Part shown: positions 50,729 through 63,400 of the stretch, one piece after another
Layout: every line of letters begins with the position of its first letter
How positions within the stretch are numbered: position 1 is the first letter of the stretch
DNA from: Lates calcarifer
Taxonomy: Eukaryota; Chordata; Actinopteri; Centropomidae
Assembly: GCF_001640805.2 (NCBI RefSeq)
Contig: NC_066850.1
Coordinates: 10,016,510-10,080,509 of the forward strand
Length of the DNA stretch: 64,000 nt
Direction of reading: 5' to 3'
The notes under the pieces: generated by a model
Seen by the model: only the letters and a program-made list of their open reading frames with translations
What the model was told of the DNA's origin: nothing
Databases searched by the model: none
Position numbers and translations under genes: made by a program

Positions 50729-51659
50729 ACACTCCTGAATCTGCACTGCTTCACTTCTCTTTATTGTAATCCCAGATGGCGGTGGATTTGCAACAAATAA
50801 AAGTGCAGCCAAGAGTTAGATAACATGTACACACAGTCGTAAAGTGACAGGGTACACGAGCATTCGCTGCAACTTCCACCACTGAGCTGGACAGATTCCT
50901 CTTTACGTGATTTATATGACAGTGATAGTTGAAATAACTTCACTGCATGCTCTTGTTTCTGCCTGTATTGTCTGTAATAGCCCACTGGGTGTGACTTGCT
51001 TTCTTGGTTTAAGATAAAGTGCTCCAATCCTGAGATAAGGCTTTAGGGATAAGCAGTGGTATCTGCCATAATTGCCCAGACTCATGCGAAAGTTCCTGGC
51101 TTTTTCTGTTTTCCATTGCCTCAGTGCGTGGTTTAGAAGTCTGGTTTGTGTCTTCACTATGACACGGACATGCTTCCCCAACCATCTTAAGAAGAATGTC
51201 TTCATCAGGACCATGACAGGGGATAATCAGGAAAAAAAAAGATCTTTTAGACAGATTCCTGGCCTTTAAAAGTGACCCCCCATGTAATTATACTAACAAA
51301 TGGTTTGAATTAATGCTGCCTTTTCCCGTGGTTTGCCTGGCTCAAAGGCAGTGAGGACAACAGCAGGCTATTTGTTTTTGTCATCATATAGAGGTTTACC
51401 TCAGTGTATGCATTCTGATGTTTAACCTGCACTTTTATGCCACATCTGTTGCAGATGATTAATGCTCTTCAGAAGGCTTTCGTCTGCACTTAAGCTCATT
51501 TCGGTTGCAGGCCCTTCACTGTGAACCAGATTAATGTGTTGTGGGCGCACTGACCTGGGATGTCTGAGGAATAAACTTAATAACTCGCAGGATTTTCTAT
51601 GCATGTCATAACCACAGCTTGAGGGTCAATCCGGCTCAGTATTTTTTAAACACGACTAT

Positions 51660-51740
51660 GGAAAGTCTAAAGCTAGCAGCTAGCAGCTCTATGTGGTGCT
51701 TTGAGCTAAATGCTAAGCACGCTAACATGCTCATAATGTC
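51660..51740. repeat. Fragment of a dispersed 'GCTAACATGCTCA' fish repeat
   Basis: Contains AGCTAGCAGCTAGCAGCTC, TGGTGCTTTGAGCTAAATGC and GCTAACATGCTCATAATGTC, wording I recognise from abundant fish interspersed sequence. Short and without visible ends. Confidence 0.5.
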
Positions 51741-52949
51741 ACTTGAGCAAAAATAAAAGCAGACATGGTGTTCAGTCCGGCTTACCTTTAAATGGTGAGC
51801 GGAAATGTGATGATTTGAAGTAAAAGGAATAAAATATTTAAAAAGAAAACACCAGTGTGGACCTTTAAGTGTCACAATCAGAGCTTGTTAGTAGCTCACT
51901 GAGGCACTAGAAATGTGACCAGTAATAAGTCCCAGCAGGGAACTAAAATAATTCTCGTGATTGCAGCCTGGTCTCTTTTGATTCCTGACAGCAGCTCCAC
52001 CAGTGGATGTCTTGCTGTGCTTTTCTAGGTTGGAATTCATCCATAAAGAAGGAATTAGATCTTGGCAACTGCTGTCACACACACAGACACTCACACTCAT
52101 CCTCTCTACTCATTTTATTTCCACCACGGCCTAATCTCCCTCTCTTCTCTACCATAAAGTGCAGCAACCCAAACAAACCTCCTCCCCATCTGCAATTTTA
52201 AACCTCCAAACACACACTAGACTTAGACACATTGGATGAGCAAAACCCCTCAGCGCTGAGGACAAACAGCAGCGGGGTTCCTCTCTGATGACAAACAATG
52301 ACAAATTGAGGCGTCCTGATGAAGTGACAGCTTGAGTCTGTCACTGAGACAAAGACGAACACCCTCGCTTGGAAAAATGCATTTCAGAGCAGTGGTGGGT
52401 TGCTGTGGATGCATCTAGAAGAGACGGTATAGAGACGCCTCTCACTCTTTGACTGTGGTCTCACCACCTGCATTTATAGGAAAATGCATTTATGTATCCT
52501 GCTTGTGACAACTGCACCGTTAGTCACTCAAAGCAAGCGATCTGAAGACGTTAACGTGGGTTCTGGGAATCTATGAGGGGTCTTTTACAATAGGTTTTGT
52601 AATTTAACAGACTTATCAGCCAAATAATCACTGATGAAAATAATAGTCAGCTGCAAAAATCCATTAGAAAACGCTCCAATAAGGGTGTAACAGATTTATT
52701 TTGTGTGGGATATTTTCTCAGGTGAAAAGTCAACTCCAAAGAAAGCTTTTTTAAAAAACAACTAATAAAAACTGGAAATCAACTCAGTCGAAACATCAAT
52801 CAAGGAACTTAATATATTTACTTCATTAATAGAAAAGAGTAGCTGTGAATGAGAACCTGTAAAACTATGTCTGATTACGCTACTGATTAATGAACTGTTG
52901 TCTGACTGATGAGGTGTTTGTTCACCCTGTGTTTTTAAAAATAAAACTT

Positions 52950-53040
52950 AATTCAGCTTTATTTATACAGCACTGAATCACAGCAGAAGCTATCTCAAGA
53001 CACCTTTATAAAGCAGGTCTAGACTGCACTCTTTATATTA
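52950..53040. repeat. Fragment of a dispersed fish repeat
   Basis: AGCTTTATTTATACAGCACT, then ATCTCAAGACACCTTTATAA and AGCAGGTCTAGACTGCACTC follow in the order seen in common teleost interspersed repeats. Degenerate; family not assigned. Confidence 0.45.
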
Positions 53041-53644
53041 TAATATGCCTCCACTTAATTCAAGGGTATTCTTTAAGTGAGCTGACTAATGCAGACACAA
53101 CTGACTGGTGTTTTCAAGAAAGAAAGGATTTCAGTTCAAAGTATGAATTTAGATGATGTGACGATTTTTTTGCAGTGTGTAGGGCCAACTCAGCAACACT
53201 GAATAGGGGAAGAGGAGGTTGGCACGTTGACCCACCCAGTCACCCACCATCACCCCATCATCATCAACAGATGGCACCCTGCAGATGGCACGGGGATGGT
53301 ACTGGGGGCAATTGGTGAGCACATAAGGAAGAACAGACAAACACGAGCACCACCAGGAACATGAGGTCTGTGGGTTGGGCTTTTTGTGCAGAAAAGAAAA
53401 TATGTTAATTCATCTTTGTTACTTTGTTACTCATTCCAAAACAAATGACTCAAAGGGAAACCAGCAAACCCACACACTGAGAAACTGGACCCAGTGAGGG
53501 CTTTACTGCTGCATTTTCCCAGTAATCTCAAACCCTGAGAATTCTCTGACGACCTCACGCTGACACTCGCTCTCTCTGTGTTTTATGGGAAGTGTGTCAC
53601 CTAAAACTCTCTGTTGTCCCACGTTCTAACTTCCTTCCTCTTGT

Positions 53645-53870
53645 TGACCATGTAGCTGGTGCACGCAGAGGAGAGTTGTACGCCGCAGCAGTCTTGTGAC
53701 GGGAAGCTCAACAGTTCAAATCCAGGATCGTTGGGGGGGGAAATCACAGCGGGAGATGTGAACAAAACACTGAATGTGCTCTCCATCCTCCACATCAAGC
53801 CCTTGAGCAAGGCACGTACATTCCTTGTAAAACTGAGCTGCTCCAAGAGAGTGATGTGTGCAAATACTGC
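53645..53870. mobile_element. SINE-like element
   Basis: A tRNA B-box-like AGTTCAAATCC at 53714-53724 is followed about 80 bp later by CCCTTGAGCAAGGCACGTAC and CTGCTCCAAGAG, which resembles the conserved central part of fish tRNA-derived SINEs. An A box is not clear and no target duplication was found, so this is probably a degraded copy. Confidence 0.45.
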
Positions 53871-54494
53871 ATTTATAGTTGACTAATGGTTCTGCAAACC
53901 ATTCTGTAATGTTTTAGGACATTTGAATGTATTTGTTCTCTCTGTTCATGAACAGAGGGATTGGCAGTCTCTTGAAACTAGCTTGTGATCCATCATGGTG
54001 ATGAATTGTAATATTTATAGAGCTTGAAGCCGACTTTAATTTATTTTAAAGTTACATTATCACTGTGAGGTATCACAGTGCCGTGTACTTTTCAAACCAG
54101 TGGTCTCTTAAACTGCATTTCTGTGTAAAAACAATGGAACGGTGTGTAGATGTGAATGAAAAACAGTGAGTGAAATATGAAAACAATCATTTTTAAAGAA
54201 ATCTGAAACAGCACAGCATGGTTTGCAGAGGTGAAGTTTGAAAATTAAGCAAAACACTAGTGTGACTGGTCAGTTAATGAGATACTGTGTTGCTCAGCAT
54301 CTCTTCCCTTCAAAAATAAAGGCAAAAGAAAATAAAGAGGCGACTCCCGCATTCCTTTAAATCTCAACACTATAAAAGTTCAAACTCATAACCAGCCCAG
54401 CTGATTCGTGCCTCTGTTCTTCTAAGTGAAGAGAAAGACAATCATGTTATTTCCCTGCATACCCACCAAAAACATGACTTGCCAGTCTCCCTCT

Positions 54495-54498
<4 letters not shown>

Positions 54499-54529
<31 letters not shown>
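54499..54529. repeat. TG microsatellite
   Basis: (TG)n of about 31 bases preceded by (CT)n. Confidence 0.94.
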
Positions 54530-56019
54530 GCAGAACTGCTGGCTAAACCTGACATCTGTGTGTAAACCCAACTTCTGGGAGGCTCGGGAGAAACATTTCT
54601 TGAATACTTACTTACTCTTGGATAAACAATTTCATGGGGGAGTGAGCTCGGCATAGGCTCGCTCGCTACAAAATTACCCACCTAATAGCTTCTGACTAAA
54701 ACATTACTGTCAAATAAATGAAAACGTGTGAATGCAAGAGTGGCCATTACACAGAGATATGTTTAATATGAATTTCAGGTTGCTTGCAATGCTCATTTTA
54801 CAGCCGGGCAGGCAATGCATTTTTACTCTTTACCATAAACGTGTTATGGGTTATAACACATCTGATATGAGCGGTCATTACAAAAAAATATTAGAGATCT
54901 TCCAGAGACGGTGCAGGGTACTTTAAATACATTTAAACACTCAACACAGAGTCTAAGCACACTTACTTTGGGAATACATCACTGGAATGTTTAATGGGAT
55001 TTATTTCAAAGCGGCATTTGTGTTGTCATGGAAGGAAACATTCTGTGACAACCCTTATGCCCCCTCATTCTTTTTTATTTTCCTCCTCAAGAGCAGACAG
55101 AAATATGCTAAATATGCAGCAGTGTGACCTGAGTCCATAGATCAGGGTTTATTTTTAGGAGAGGCGCCTCACTCCCTCGCTCCACCCAAGTTTTTTTCAT
55201 TATCTGCAACAGGATTTGCACATGCAGAGATAATGACTGTATGCCTGCTCTCCCATTCACCAATAGGATGTGGATGAGAGTCACATTTTTTTAGCCCTTT
55301 ATGGCAAATAACATGGGTCCATTAACACGCGTAAACAGCCTCTTACTGGAAACATGTTCAGAAATTTACATATCAGTGATAAACTTCCCCTGAAAGTCAG
55401 TGGACCCTTGGGTGCGAGCTAGGTGCCCATATACCCTTCAGCATGGCTAAGTTACGATGCTATTACCCTAGCATGAAATTAGGTTTCTGACAGTAAGCAC
55501 CTATAGCAAGTTTTAGATCCCCACGTGAGAAGAAATCTGAGCTCATACAGTTAGGTAATGGCAGAATGCACAGCGATTGGATATCACTGGAATGCCGAGC
55601 AGAGTTATTACAATGGAGCTTTGCATGAACACGCAGCAGTGACTTGCAGTATGTTAGATTAATTACACTTCCTCTAAGCTGGGATCATTATACAGGAGAG
55701 CTCCAGACGGAGGAGGAAATCTTAATGCTGACTGTACGCCTGTGTTTTAGAAGCTATACTTGTCTCTGTTCTGCTGGATGTTAATGAATTATTAGCTTTG
55801 TTGTTGGAGCCCTAGATGTTAAAATTTCCATTCTTCTGAGCAATTTCCAAGCTTCTCATCCATTCTGGCTTAAAAGTTGCACATTGAAGTTCTGAAAACA
55901 ATTCACCCCTCATAAAATGTTACCCATCATAGTTCTCCTGATCATCCATGATTCAGCAATAATAAAGACCATCTTTATTTGTAGAGCAGAAAACTCAAAG
56001 TACAAAGTGCTCCACTCAA

Positions 56020-56525
56020 AGCAAAGTAAGTACTTTACTTAGGTAAATGCAGGTACTTTACCTGAGTATTTCCACTTTAAACCACTTTGGGTACTTATAC
56101 TTCAGGACAGTTCAGAAGGAATTATTGCACTTTTTTCCTCCACCACATTAATCTGATAGTTATAGTTAAGAGTTACTTTACAGATTTTCACACAAAACAT
56201 GTGAGGATCTTATAAAACATTGTGTCTTATTAGAGATTAAACTACCTGACATATCAGGTTAATATAAATTATAAAACCTATAATATAAACTATAATATTG
56301 TATATAATATATAGCACTCAGCTGCAATTCTTCTGTATTACTTTTGAGACTCATCAACTCATTCATCTCCTTCCTCTACTGTTACCAACATTCACAGAGC
56401 AAGGTGAACAAATTACAAAGTATAAAGTCAATTCTAGTAATGAAATATAACTTTGAGTTTGTACTGGCTGTTAATGTGACTGAAACTGAAGTAAAAGTAT
56501 TTGAGTACTTATACAACAGGTGTGT
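56020..56525. mobile_element. Dispersed 'tacttaagta' type fish repeat
   Basis: Runs from AAAGTAAGTACTTTACTTAG through CTGAGTATTTCCACTTTAAA, TTTTTTCCTCCACCACATTA and AGATTAAACTACCTGACATA to AAGTAAAAGTATTTGAGTAC. This series of words recurs in very abundant percomorph non-autonomous elements. The outer words are inverted relative to each other (AAGTACTTTACTT and AAGTAAAAGTATTTGAGTACTT), suggesting terminal inverted repeats. Family not assigned. Confidence 0.55.
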
Positions 56526-57345
56526 GTCATAGTCATATGTCAGGGACATTTTGAAAGGCCTGGACTGCAAGAAGCGAGAAGTGTTAAGGTGTGCAGGAGA
56601 TTTCAACACTCAGTGACTATTCACATTTCTCATAAACCACAGTATCATGACAAGAAAAAAAAAACTTGTCAGTCTTCTTATATTGTCCCCGACCTGCCTT
56701 TTAGCTGGAATCAAGTGCATACATCAGCACGACGAGACGAGCAAGGAGGTTCCCCTCTGATCAGAGCTGGTTGGATGAGTCATCCAGCGCCCGAGGGAAT
56801 CAGTCTGTGGGAGCTGCGTGGGAGAGCTCAATCGTCAACCAATGCTCTCCTGCAGAAATGTTGAACTCCAACTGTGCAATTATCAAAGGCCTATTGAAGT
56901 GGAGAAACTAGTGACATTGTGCTGTCAGTGTAAGTCAGAGTTGTGGATGTGCACAGAGGCTTTTAAAGACACACACCTGTGGCTGATGGAATAAATTTAC
57001 AGCTGAACTTTCTGCTGAAATGCTGCTTTGAAAAGTTTCAACTCTTAAGCTTCTAACACACACTCAGTGTAAGAAAGGATCAGGTAGAAAAAAGTTCACT
57101 TCAGTTTCATTCTGAACATCTTTAATGAACTCTGTCTGACGTAAGATGATGTGTTTCTACTTGACCTTTCTTTAAGAAAGATCACTGTCATGTCAAGTAT
57201 GATTAAGTATATTAATATATAATTAGTCTTTATGGAAACATCACAATATGGCCATAAAATACCGTAAATACCCTTTTAAAAAGTACCATAATTCACCAAA
57301 TTACATATTAAAGGACTATTACAAGGACTATACGTTCGGGCTGTG

Positions 57346-57533
57346 CTCCATCATTACTTCGGCTTTACTCGGAAGTTTTCGTGTGTTGTCGAACTCTGCC
57401 GGTGTGCCAGAGGGCAGTGCGAGCGCAGCGCGGCACTCAGCGCTCGAGACTAGCAGCACCATTCATCTGACCGCGGGCACACCTGGTCGGACCGAAGGGG
57501 GAACAGTTTAGCTAACGACAGCGCTCCACACAG
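57346..57533 (+). other. pawr: pawr noncoding first exon and promoter
   Basis: A small CpG-rich patch (about 57350-57490) ends in a consensus donor, ACACAG|gtgagt at 57533/57534. The next acceptor, gtcaacag at 57815, precedes the exon with the start codon. Human PAWR also has a noncoding first exon. The transcription start is not visible, so the left edge is approximate. Confidence 0.6.
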
Positions 57534-57815
57534 GTGAGTTTCTACCTGAATTTGTACTTCTGCTGTTCTCTCGTCAACTTTTGCACACTTTGGGTTTCTT
57601 TTATTGGAGGAAAAGTCAGCATAGATAAACAGAAAGTTACAACTTTTACGCATTCAGGCAGCAAAAACTAAGAGCACGGTGCTTTTTAAAAACTGACGTT
57701 ATGTGCGAAAACAGCTAAGACGTGAAAAAAGTCTCTGGCTTGAGAATGAACAAAACACCGTTTAAAGTTTTGTTTGTCGTGTGGCTGACTTTATTTTCTT
57801 TCTACCTGTCAACAG

Positions 57816-57959
57816 CACCCGGGTTAATTACTTAAGGAATGTGGTGTCATTAGGACGGGAGCCAAGAGCTGAAAGTTCATATCAACATCAAACTTTTAAG
57901 GCAATTTCCACCAACTTGGCGTGCGAGGAGGGACTTATCAAAAAAAAAAAAAAGGGATC
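57816..57959 (+). other. pawr: pawr 5' UTR in exon 2
   Basis: From the acceptor at 57815 to the ATG. A run of 13 A at 57941-57953 lies directly before the start codon. Confidence 0.6.
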
Positions 57960-58556
57960 ATGGCCACAGGCGGATTTAAGTCAAACGCTACGACAGACTT
58001 TTTGGAGGAATGGAAGGCAAAACGGGAGAAAATGAGAGCCAAAATGCTGGGGGATATTGCCGCGGCGACTGGTGCTCCCTTGGGTTCCAGTAACGCAAAC
58101 AGCACCAGTAGCAACAGCCGCCACGCCGCTCCGCCGGGCACCGAGCTCACCAACAACGGAAACCCGGACCGAAGCGCCTCCTCTGGGAACTGCCTCCCCT
58201 CCTCCTACTCGGTGGCTCGATCCTCCTCCGGCACGGCTCTAAAGAGACCCGAGGAGGAAACGCACCACCCTGCTGCTGCTGTTGCCGCCGCCGCTGCTCA
58301 CAGTCCTGCACCCACAGCCACCCCCGTGAGCAACCTGAAGAAGGCCCCGCCTCAGACGGAGAAGGCTCAGTGCGCTTCCCCGGACTCCAGCCCCATGGCT
58401 TGCAATGACAGTGACAAGGAGAGTCCATCACCCAGCAAGAGCAAGGAGAAGAAGAGCTCCGGCCCCAGCGCCAGGAAGGGGAAAGGACAGATAGAGAAGA
58501 GGAAGTTGAGAGAAAAGAGGAGATCAACAGGTGTTGTCAGCATACCATCCAATGAG
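57960..58556 (+). CDS. pawr: Par-4 (PRKC apoptosis WT1 regulator), first coding exon, 199 codons
   Basis: Pro-apoptotic adaptor acting in nucleus and cytoplasm; known partners include atypical PKC, WT1, ZIPK/DAPK3 and MYPT1. Starts MATGGFKSNATTDFLEEWKA, matching the conserved N-terminus of vertebrate PAWR; the ATG has A at -3 and G at +4. The middle is Ser/Pro/Ala-rich and variable (Ala run at residues 111-118). The end holds the basic core of the SAC apoptosis domain, ARKGKGQIEKRKLREKRRST with GVV after it; T190 equals the PKA site Thr163 of human (Thr155 of rat). Donor GAG|gtgagt at 58556 is phase 0. The C-terminal leucine zipper and remaining exons lie beyond the window. The open frame runs on to 58643 only through intron sequence. 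Confidence 0.95.
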
Positions 58557-60168
58557 GTGAGTCTGTCCAGCTTATGTTTTAATGTGATGACATTTCAAGT
58601 GAACCCCCCTGCAGGGAGAACTGCACATCTTCTCCACCGGTAACTCAGAGGTCAGTTAAAATACAGAATAGATTCACCTCATCAGGGGAGGTTTCTGTTT
58701 GTGCTGTTCAGGGTTTTCAGTCAAGGCTCATTCACCCATGCTGCCACAAAAAAAGTGGGACAATACGGAGGCCCATGCTGGGGATGGAGGAGTCTGTCAA
58801 AACTAATGCACAGAGCAGGTGATGAGATTTCTACTCTTTTTTTTTGCATGTGAAGTTTGAACACCTCAGACTGATACTGAATTTGAGGCCAATATTGATA
58901 CTGATATTTGAGTGGTAGAAAAAACTGATACTGATTCATCAGCTGCTGTTTGTTTTTTTTAGATTTAAGATTAAGAATCATTTTTTGCTAAAAAAAAAAA
59001 AAAAATCCCTTAGATATCAAGAGTTAGGACCAAGATATGGTGAGTGAGGCATTTTGCTGTTAAACAACAATATGACCAACTGTTATTTTCATCAGAAATG
59101 AATCTTTCAGTTGTCTTTCGATGAATAATTAAGTTGTTTATTGTGTATATTGTGCTTAAAAAGGGGACAAAAGTCCATCAGAGATTTCCAGAGCCCATAG
59201 GGATGTCTTTAAGTTGCTTATTTTGTCCAATCAACAGTTTTAATCCATATTTTCACTTTTTAAAGCAGAGAAAAGCAGCTGAAAAGGAGCTGACTCTAAT
59301 GACTTGTTGACTTTTCTTATTTACTAAATAACTTAAATTACTAATCAAATATATGTATATGATTTTATGCTGATTGACTGAATTGGTTACTGGACTAATC
59401 TCTTGAGCACCAAATGCATTTGTCAAAAATTTAACACTAACAACAAATGTAATAGTTGCAGTTGAAATTGGAAAAATGTAAAATGAACAAAACTGAACAA
59501 TGGAAAACATTAAAAGAAGCACTGCGTGGTGTGGACAAGTCCATATTAAGAACATTAACCTAATTCTTAATAGTTAAAACATCCAAGTAGTCACAGATGA
59601 GTTATGCATCTTTATGTAATAATTTAATTTTCATTTACAGGTGCTCTCTTGGCACGTCTGTCCTGCACTTCCTTGATACTTATCATCTTACATGCACCGA
59701 TATGATATATTTGTGGCTCGCTAACTTCATCTGATAAAATTGGCCTGGTCAGACTCTAATCTAGAACAAAATTAATGAGTTATGCTTCTGAATAGTTGTG
59801 CTCATAGATAACTATAGTCCATATTCAGCATAGCTGTAACACCACTGTCAAAAACTGGTTCTTTTATCCTGCTCCACTGCAGTCGACTAGCTGTCTGTTA
59901 AAGACCAAATTGTCCACATCCAGACAGAGTTGATGAGGTTAGGTCAGTGGTTATCATGCAAAGTGAAAGGTTATTTGTAAATGGCTTCTTTGAGGTTGTT
60001 CTTGTTGTGTTTTAGAGTCATATTTCACCTGGTTGTCGGTTAACTGCTGTAATTTCAGAGTTTTTCTCCTTCATATCTTACATATTTTGTGGCTGTCCTG
60101 CTTTTTAACATCTTGCAACTATGTTGGAAAAGTGTTCTCACTTCAACACATTACCCCCTGGGCTCTCT

Positions 60169-60171
<3 letters not shown>

Positions 60172-60219
<48 letters not shown>
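60172..60219. repeat. TG microsatellite
   Basis: (TG)n of about 48 bases in the pawr intron. Confidence 0.96.
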
Positions 60220-60387
60220 GTAGATCCATAAATAATTCAAATCAAACAACAGCACTTGTTTTCCAAACGTCTCCAAATTCCTCCCATACATGTGTCTGGT
60301 TTAATTGACCCTCTGTAGCGATAGAAATGAAAGCAGCTCTCAGATGTTGGGGAGAAAAAGCGAGGGGGGTAGCAGCTGGTGGTGGAG

Positions 60388-60390
<3 letters not shown>

Positions 60391-60418
<28 letters not shown>

Positions 60419-60419
60419 T
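60391..60419. repeat. TG microsatellite
   Basis: (GT)n of about 29 bases, 170 bp after the previous one. Confidence 0.95.
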
Positions 60420-63400
60420 GGAAGGCGGTGTTGTGGCGTTCATTGTTATTGAATTTAAATCATGTGAGACTCTTGCCTAATTCCTGTGGTTCAGACACAT
60501 GCAGGAACTCTGATACGAGGCCATGCCAGCCAAGTGCTGTGATTATGTGCACTCACACACATACTTTCAAAAGCCCTCAAATTATACCAAAAATGTGGGA
60601 ATACATGTTTTTTTCATTAAGGTGATGGTAGTGTGATGCCTTTAGAAGTGGTCCATAACCACCCTGTTTCCCGTATCCCCTCTCTTATTTGATAACCACC
60701 CAGAGATCGGTGCCCTCGGGGCAACACAACTTTGGAGTTTGACCAGTTCGTCAGTTTGCGCTCCACATCCTGTTATTAGGTGCTCAGCAGTGCTGAGCAA
60801 AGCCGTTTGAAAACTGGTCAGGAGCCAGGCTGTAATGCGGGGCTTCAGCACACTGGGCTGTGCCAGATACGTTAGATCGAGCCCATAGGCAGCTGATTAT
60901 GTAGTAAAGTGGGCAAACACACTATTGTTGGGAGAGGCGGGAGGGAATCTGATGATGGTGGTGAGCTGATTTGTGTGAGTGAGGCAGAGAGACAGAACTG
61001 TAAGTCTCTGATCCCAGCTGGATGTTTATGTCTCCATTAGTATCCGGTGTATGATCGGATTTATGGAGTCTCTCAGGTTTGTGTTTGTGCCAGAAAACAT
61101 CTCAACAACAAGAATAAGTGCTCTACCTGGTTTTAAGAAACCCCAATCTGCTAGTCGAAGTTCTCTGAAACATAGTTCTCTCTCATTATTGGTGATCGGA
61201 TGGAGAAGCTCAGTCCTGTTAAATGCAGGAGAGTCATGGTAGCCAGATGTAACTCAGTCTTTACAGATATGATAGAAGACAGACTCAGTCTGGATAATTA
61301 GAACCATGTATATTGTGATATTAACAACCAGATCTCTTATGTTCCATGTTTTATTTATCCAAACCAGGACAAGACTCATTATCAGGTTATAAATGTGCAT
61401 GTGAACACAGTCAGCGACAGTTTTCAAGCCATAAATAAAATTTTCAGAGTTGGGTGTTTCAACACTTTGATGCTTTGATAGTCCCCTGGGCATCATGCTG
61501 GAGGTCAGCGAGGTCATACAATTACAAGCTAACGTGGTCTTTCGGGACCTCTGTGCAGCTTCATTATAATTATGCAAATGCCTCAATGGAAAAGTGAAAG
61601 TCTTTGTTTTTTATAATTCCCACTTCCATTAAATCAATGCAACTGACTATTATTTTATCATATCAGAAAACAGTGAAAAATGGCTATCACTTTCTGAAGC
61701 CCGTACTTATTTTCAGATAGTTTGTTTCATCTGACCAATAATCCATAATGTAAAAAATGTGGATGGATTATGAGAGGACAGGCCATAGTGGGTAGAGATT
61801 AAAGATCCTGCAAACTTTGCAAATCACTGAGAAAGGTAGAACACTGACAGCACAGCAAATATATTTTTCCTTTTGTCAAATGTTTCCTTTTCTCCTTCTG
61901 TTGCATATAAAAAGGACCAAACTATGCAAATCAAGACTCCCTCACACAGGCTCCCTTTGTGATGTGAATATGAGTGGACAGGTGTGAATAGAGATGCCTG
62001 GGATTATCTCCCTGCTCGTTCTGTGCAGAATAATGGCTGTTGAGCTGGATTTCAGAGCATCTGGGGAACCCAATCTTCTGCCTGTTGAGGCTATAATGGC
62101 CCGATAAAAGCTCCGTGCTTTCCTGGAGAAAAGACACTTTTGCACGGCATCAATCAATACAACCTCCTGCGTTCCAGGAAGGTGTCCCCTTTCTCTCACC
62201 CCGCTCGCCGCCTCAGACTGGAGGGCATTGTTGTTGATGCTGACCTTTGACCTGCTCACGGCATGCTTATGCAACAGAGGAATGTGGAAATGAGAGAGCC
62301 AGAATGTGTGTGTGTGTGTTGACCATCTCCGCGAGGGTCGATCTCTCGCATCTGAAAATGTTTTGGCTTGTGATGTAAGTGTGTTTCCCGTCGGTCACGC
62401 CGTATGCAGCCTGCTGGTGATTCATGTCACTCATTGTGCTGCTTTTTACGACCTCGGTAAGTTATGAGGCTGTGGTCAGACGCTCCTGCCGGGGAGTGTG
62501 AACTTTGTTTCATGTGGACGGCTGGATATGCCCCACAGAGGCTACTGCTGCAGCTGGGGAGTGTGGAGCCCCCCCTGCCCCCTCCCACCACCACCACCAC
62601 CCACAGTTATTTGTCTGCGGCGTCACTGCAGAGGTCAACAGGTTCAACATGCGATACTGTGCCGAGCGCTGGGGCAGTTAACACTCTGGTGATGGGAGAA
62701 CATGGCAGACAAGAGGGTCCTTGTTTAACCTGATCCTTTGTGAATCCAGGTGGTTGTTAATATGTTTTATACAAACATATCTTCGCCTCTTTGACTCATG
62801 TTTTATAGCCCAACTCTGCTCAAACCCTCAGAACTTTATTTTTAGAATTATAGTGAAGACCCCAGAGTTTCCAGAAGACAACAAATATATCAGCAGAATT
62901 TTGTGGAAATGTGGGTAAAATGATTTATTGGAATGGTTTCACCATAAAAAGTACACAGTCTTGCATTTACATATTTCACTTAGTGTTAAATTTATATACT
63001 GTAACTCAAATAAAAAGCTGGAACAAGCTGATAAATATTGCAATACTGTCTGAAAAGGGGAAATGGATGTTTTTGTCAACTTTATACTTAAATTTCACCC
63101 TGATTTATGTATCTGCTACATTAAAGCTTAATTTCAAATGTTACACACACACATTGCTGTATTTCAGAGCAAAGTATGTAAATATGTGTGTAGAGCAATT
63201 TGCCTCCTATCAAATGAGACCCTATGCATCATTGAGTTTTAGCGTCAACTCTTTCATGTGCTCTCTTTAAAAAAACAGACTGCAATGACATTAATCAGCA
63301 AATGCCTTAAATTCAAACGCCCCTGCCTTGTTGATGCCCAGATTTGTTTCTGCTCCATTTTATTCTGTGGTGACATTCAGTGGAGGGTGAAGTTGTATGT

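Larger units (their letters stand above)
49790..57345. other. Intergenic region between ppp1r12a and pawr
   Basis: 7.5 kb with no gene I can support. It holds a CTC repeat, a TG array, four stretches that look like dispersed fish repeats, and a repeat-poor block at about 54950-55750. Open frames are short and unconvincing. Confidence 0.75.

Noticed and set aside
53659..53886. 75-codon open frame between the genes
   Set aside because: Overlaps the SINE-like segment and has no domain resemblance.
57921..57959. Earlier in-frame GTG start for pawr
   Set aside because: GTG is not a normal start in vertebrates, and the ATG at 57960 matches the conserved MATGG N-terminus.
58806..58885. C/D-box snoRNA-like pair (GTGATGA and CTGA)
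   Set aside because: No terminal stem and a long T run between the boxes; likely chance.
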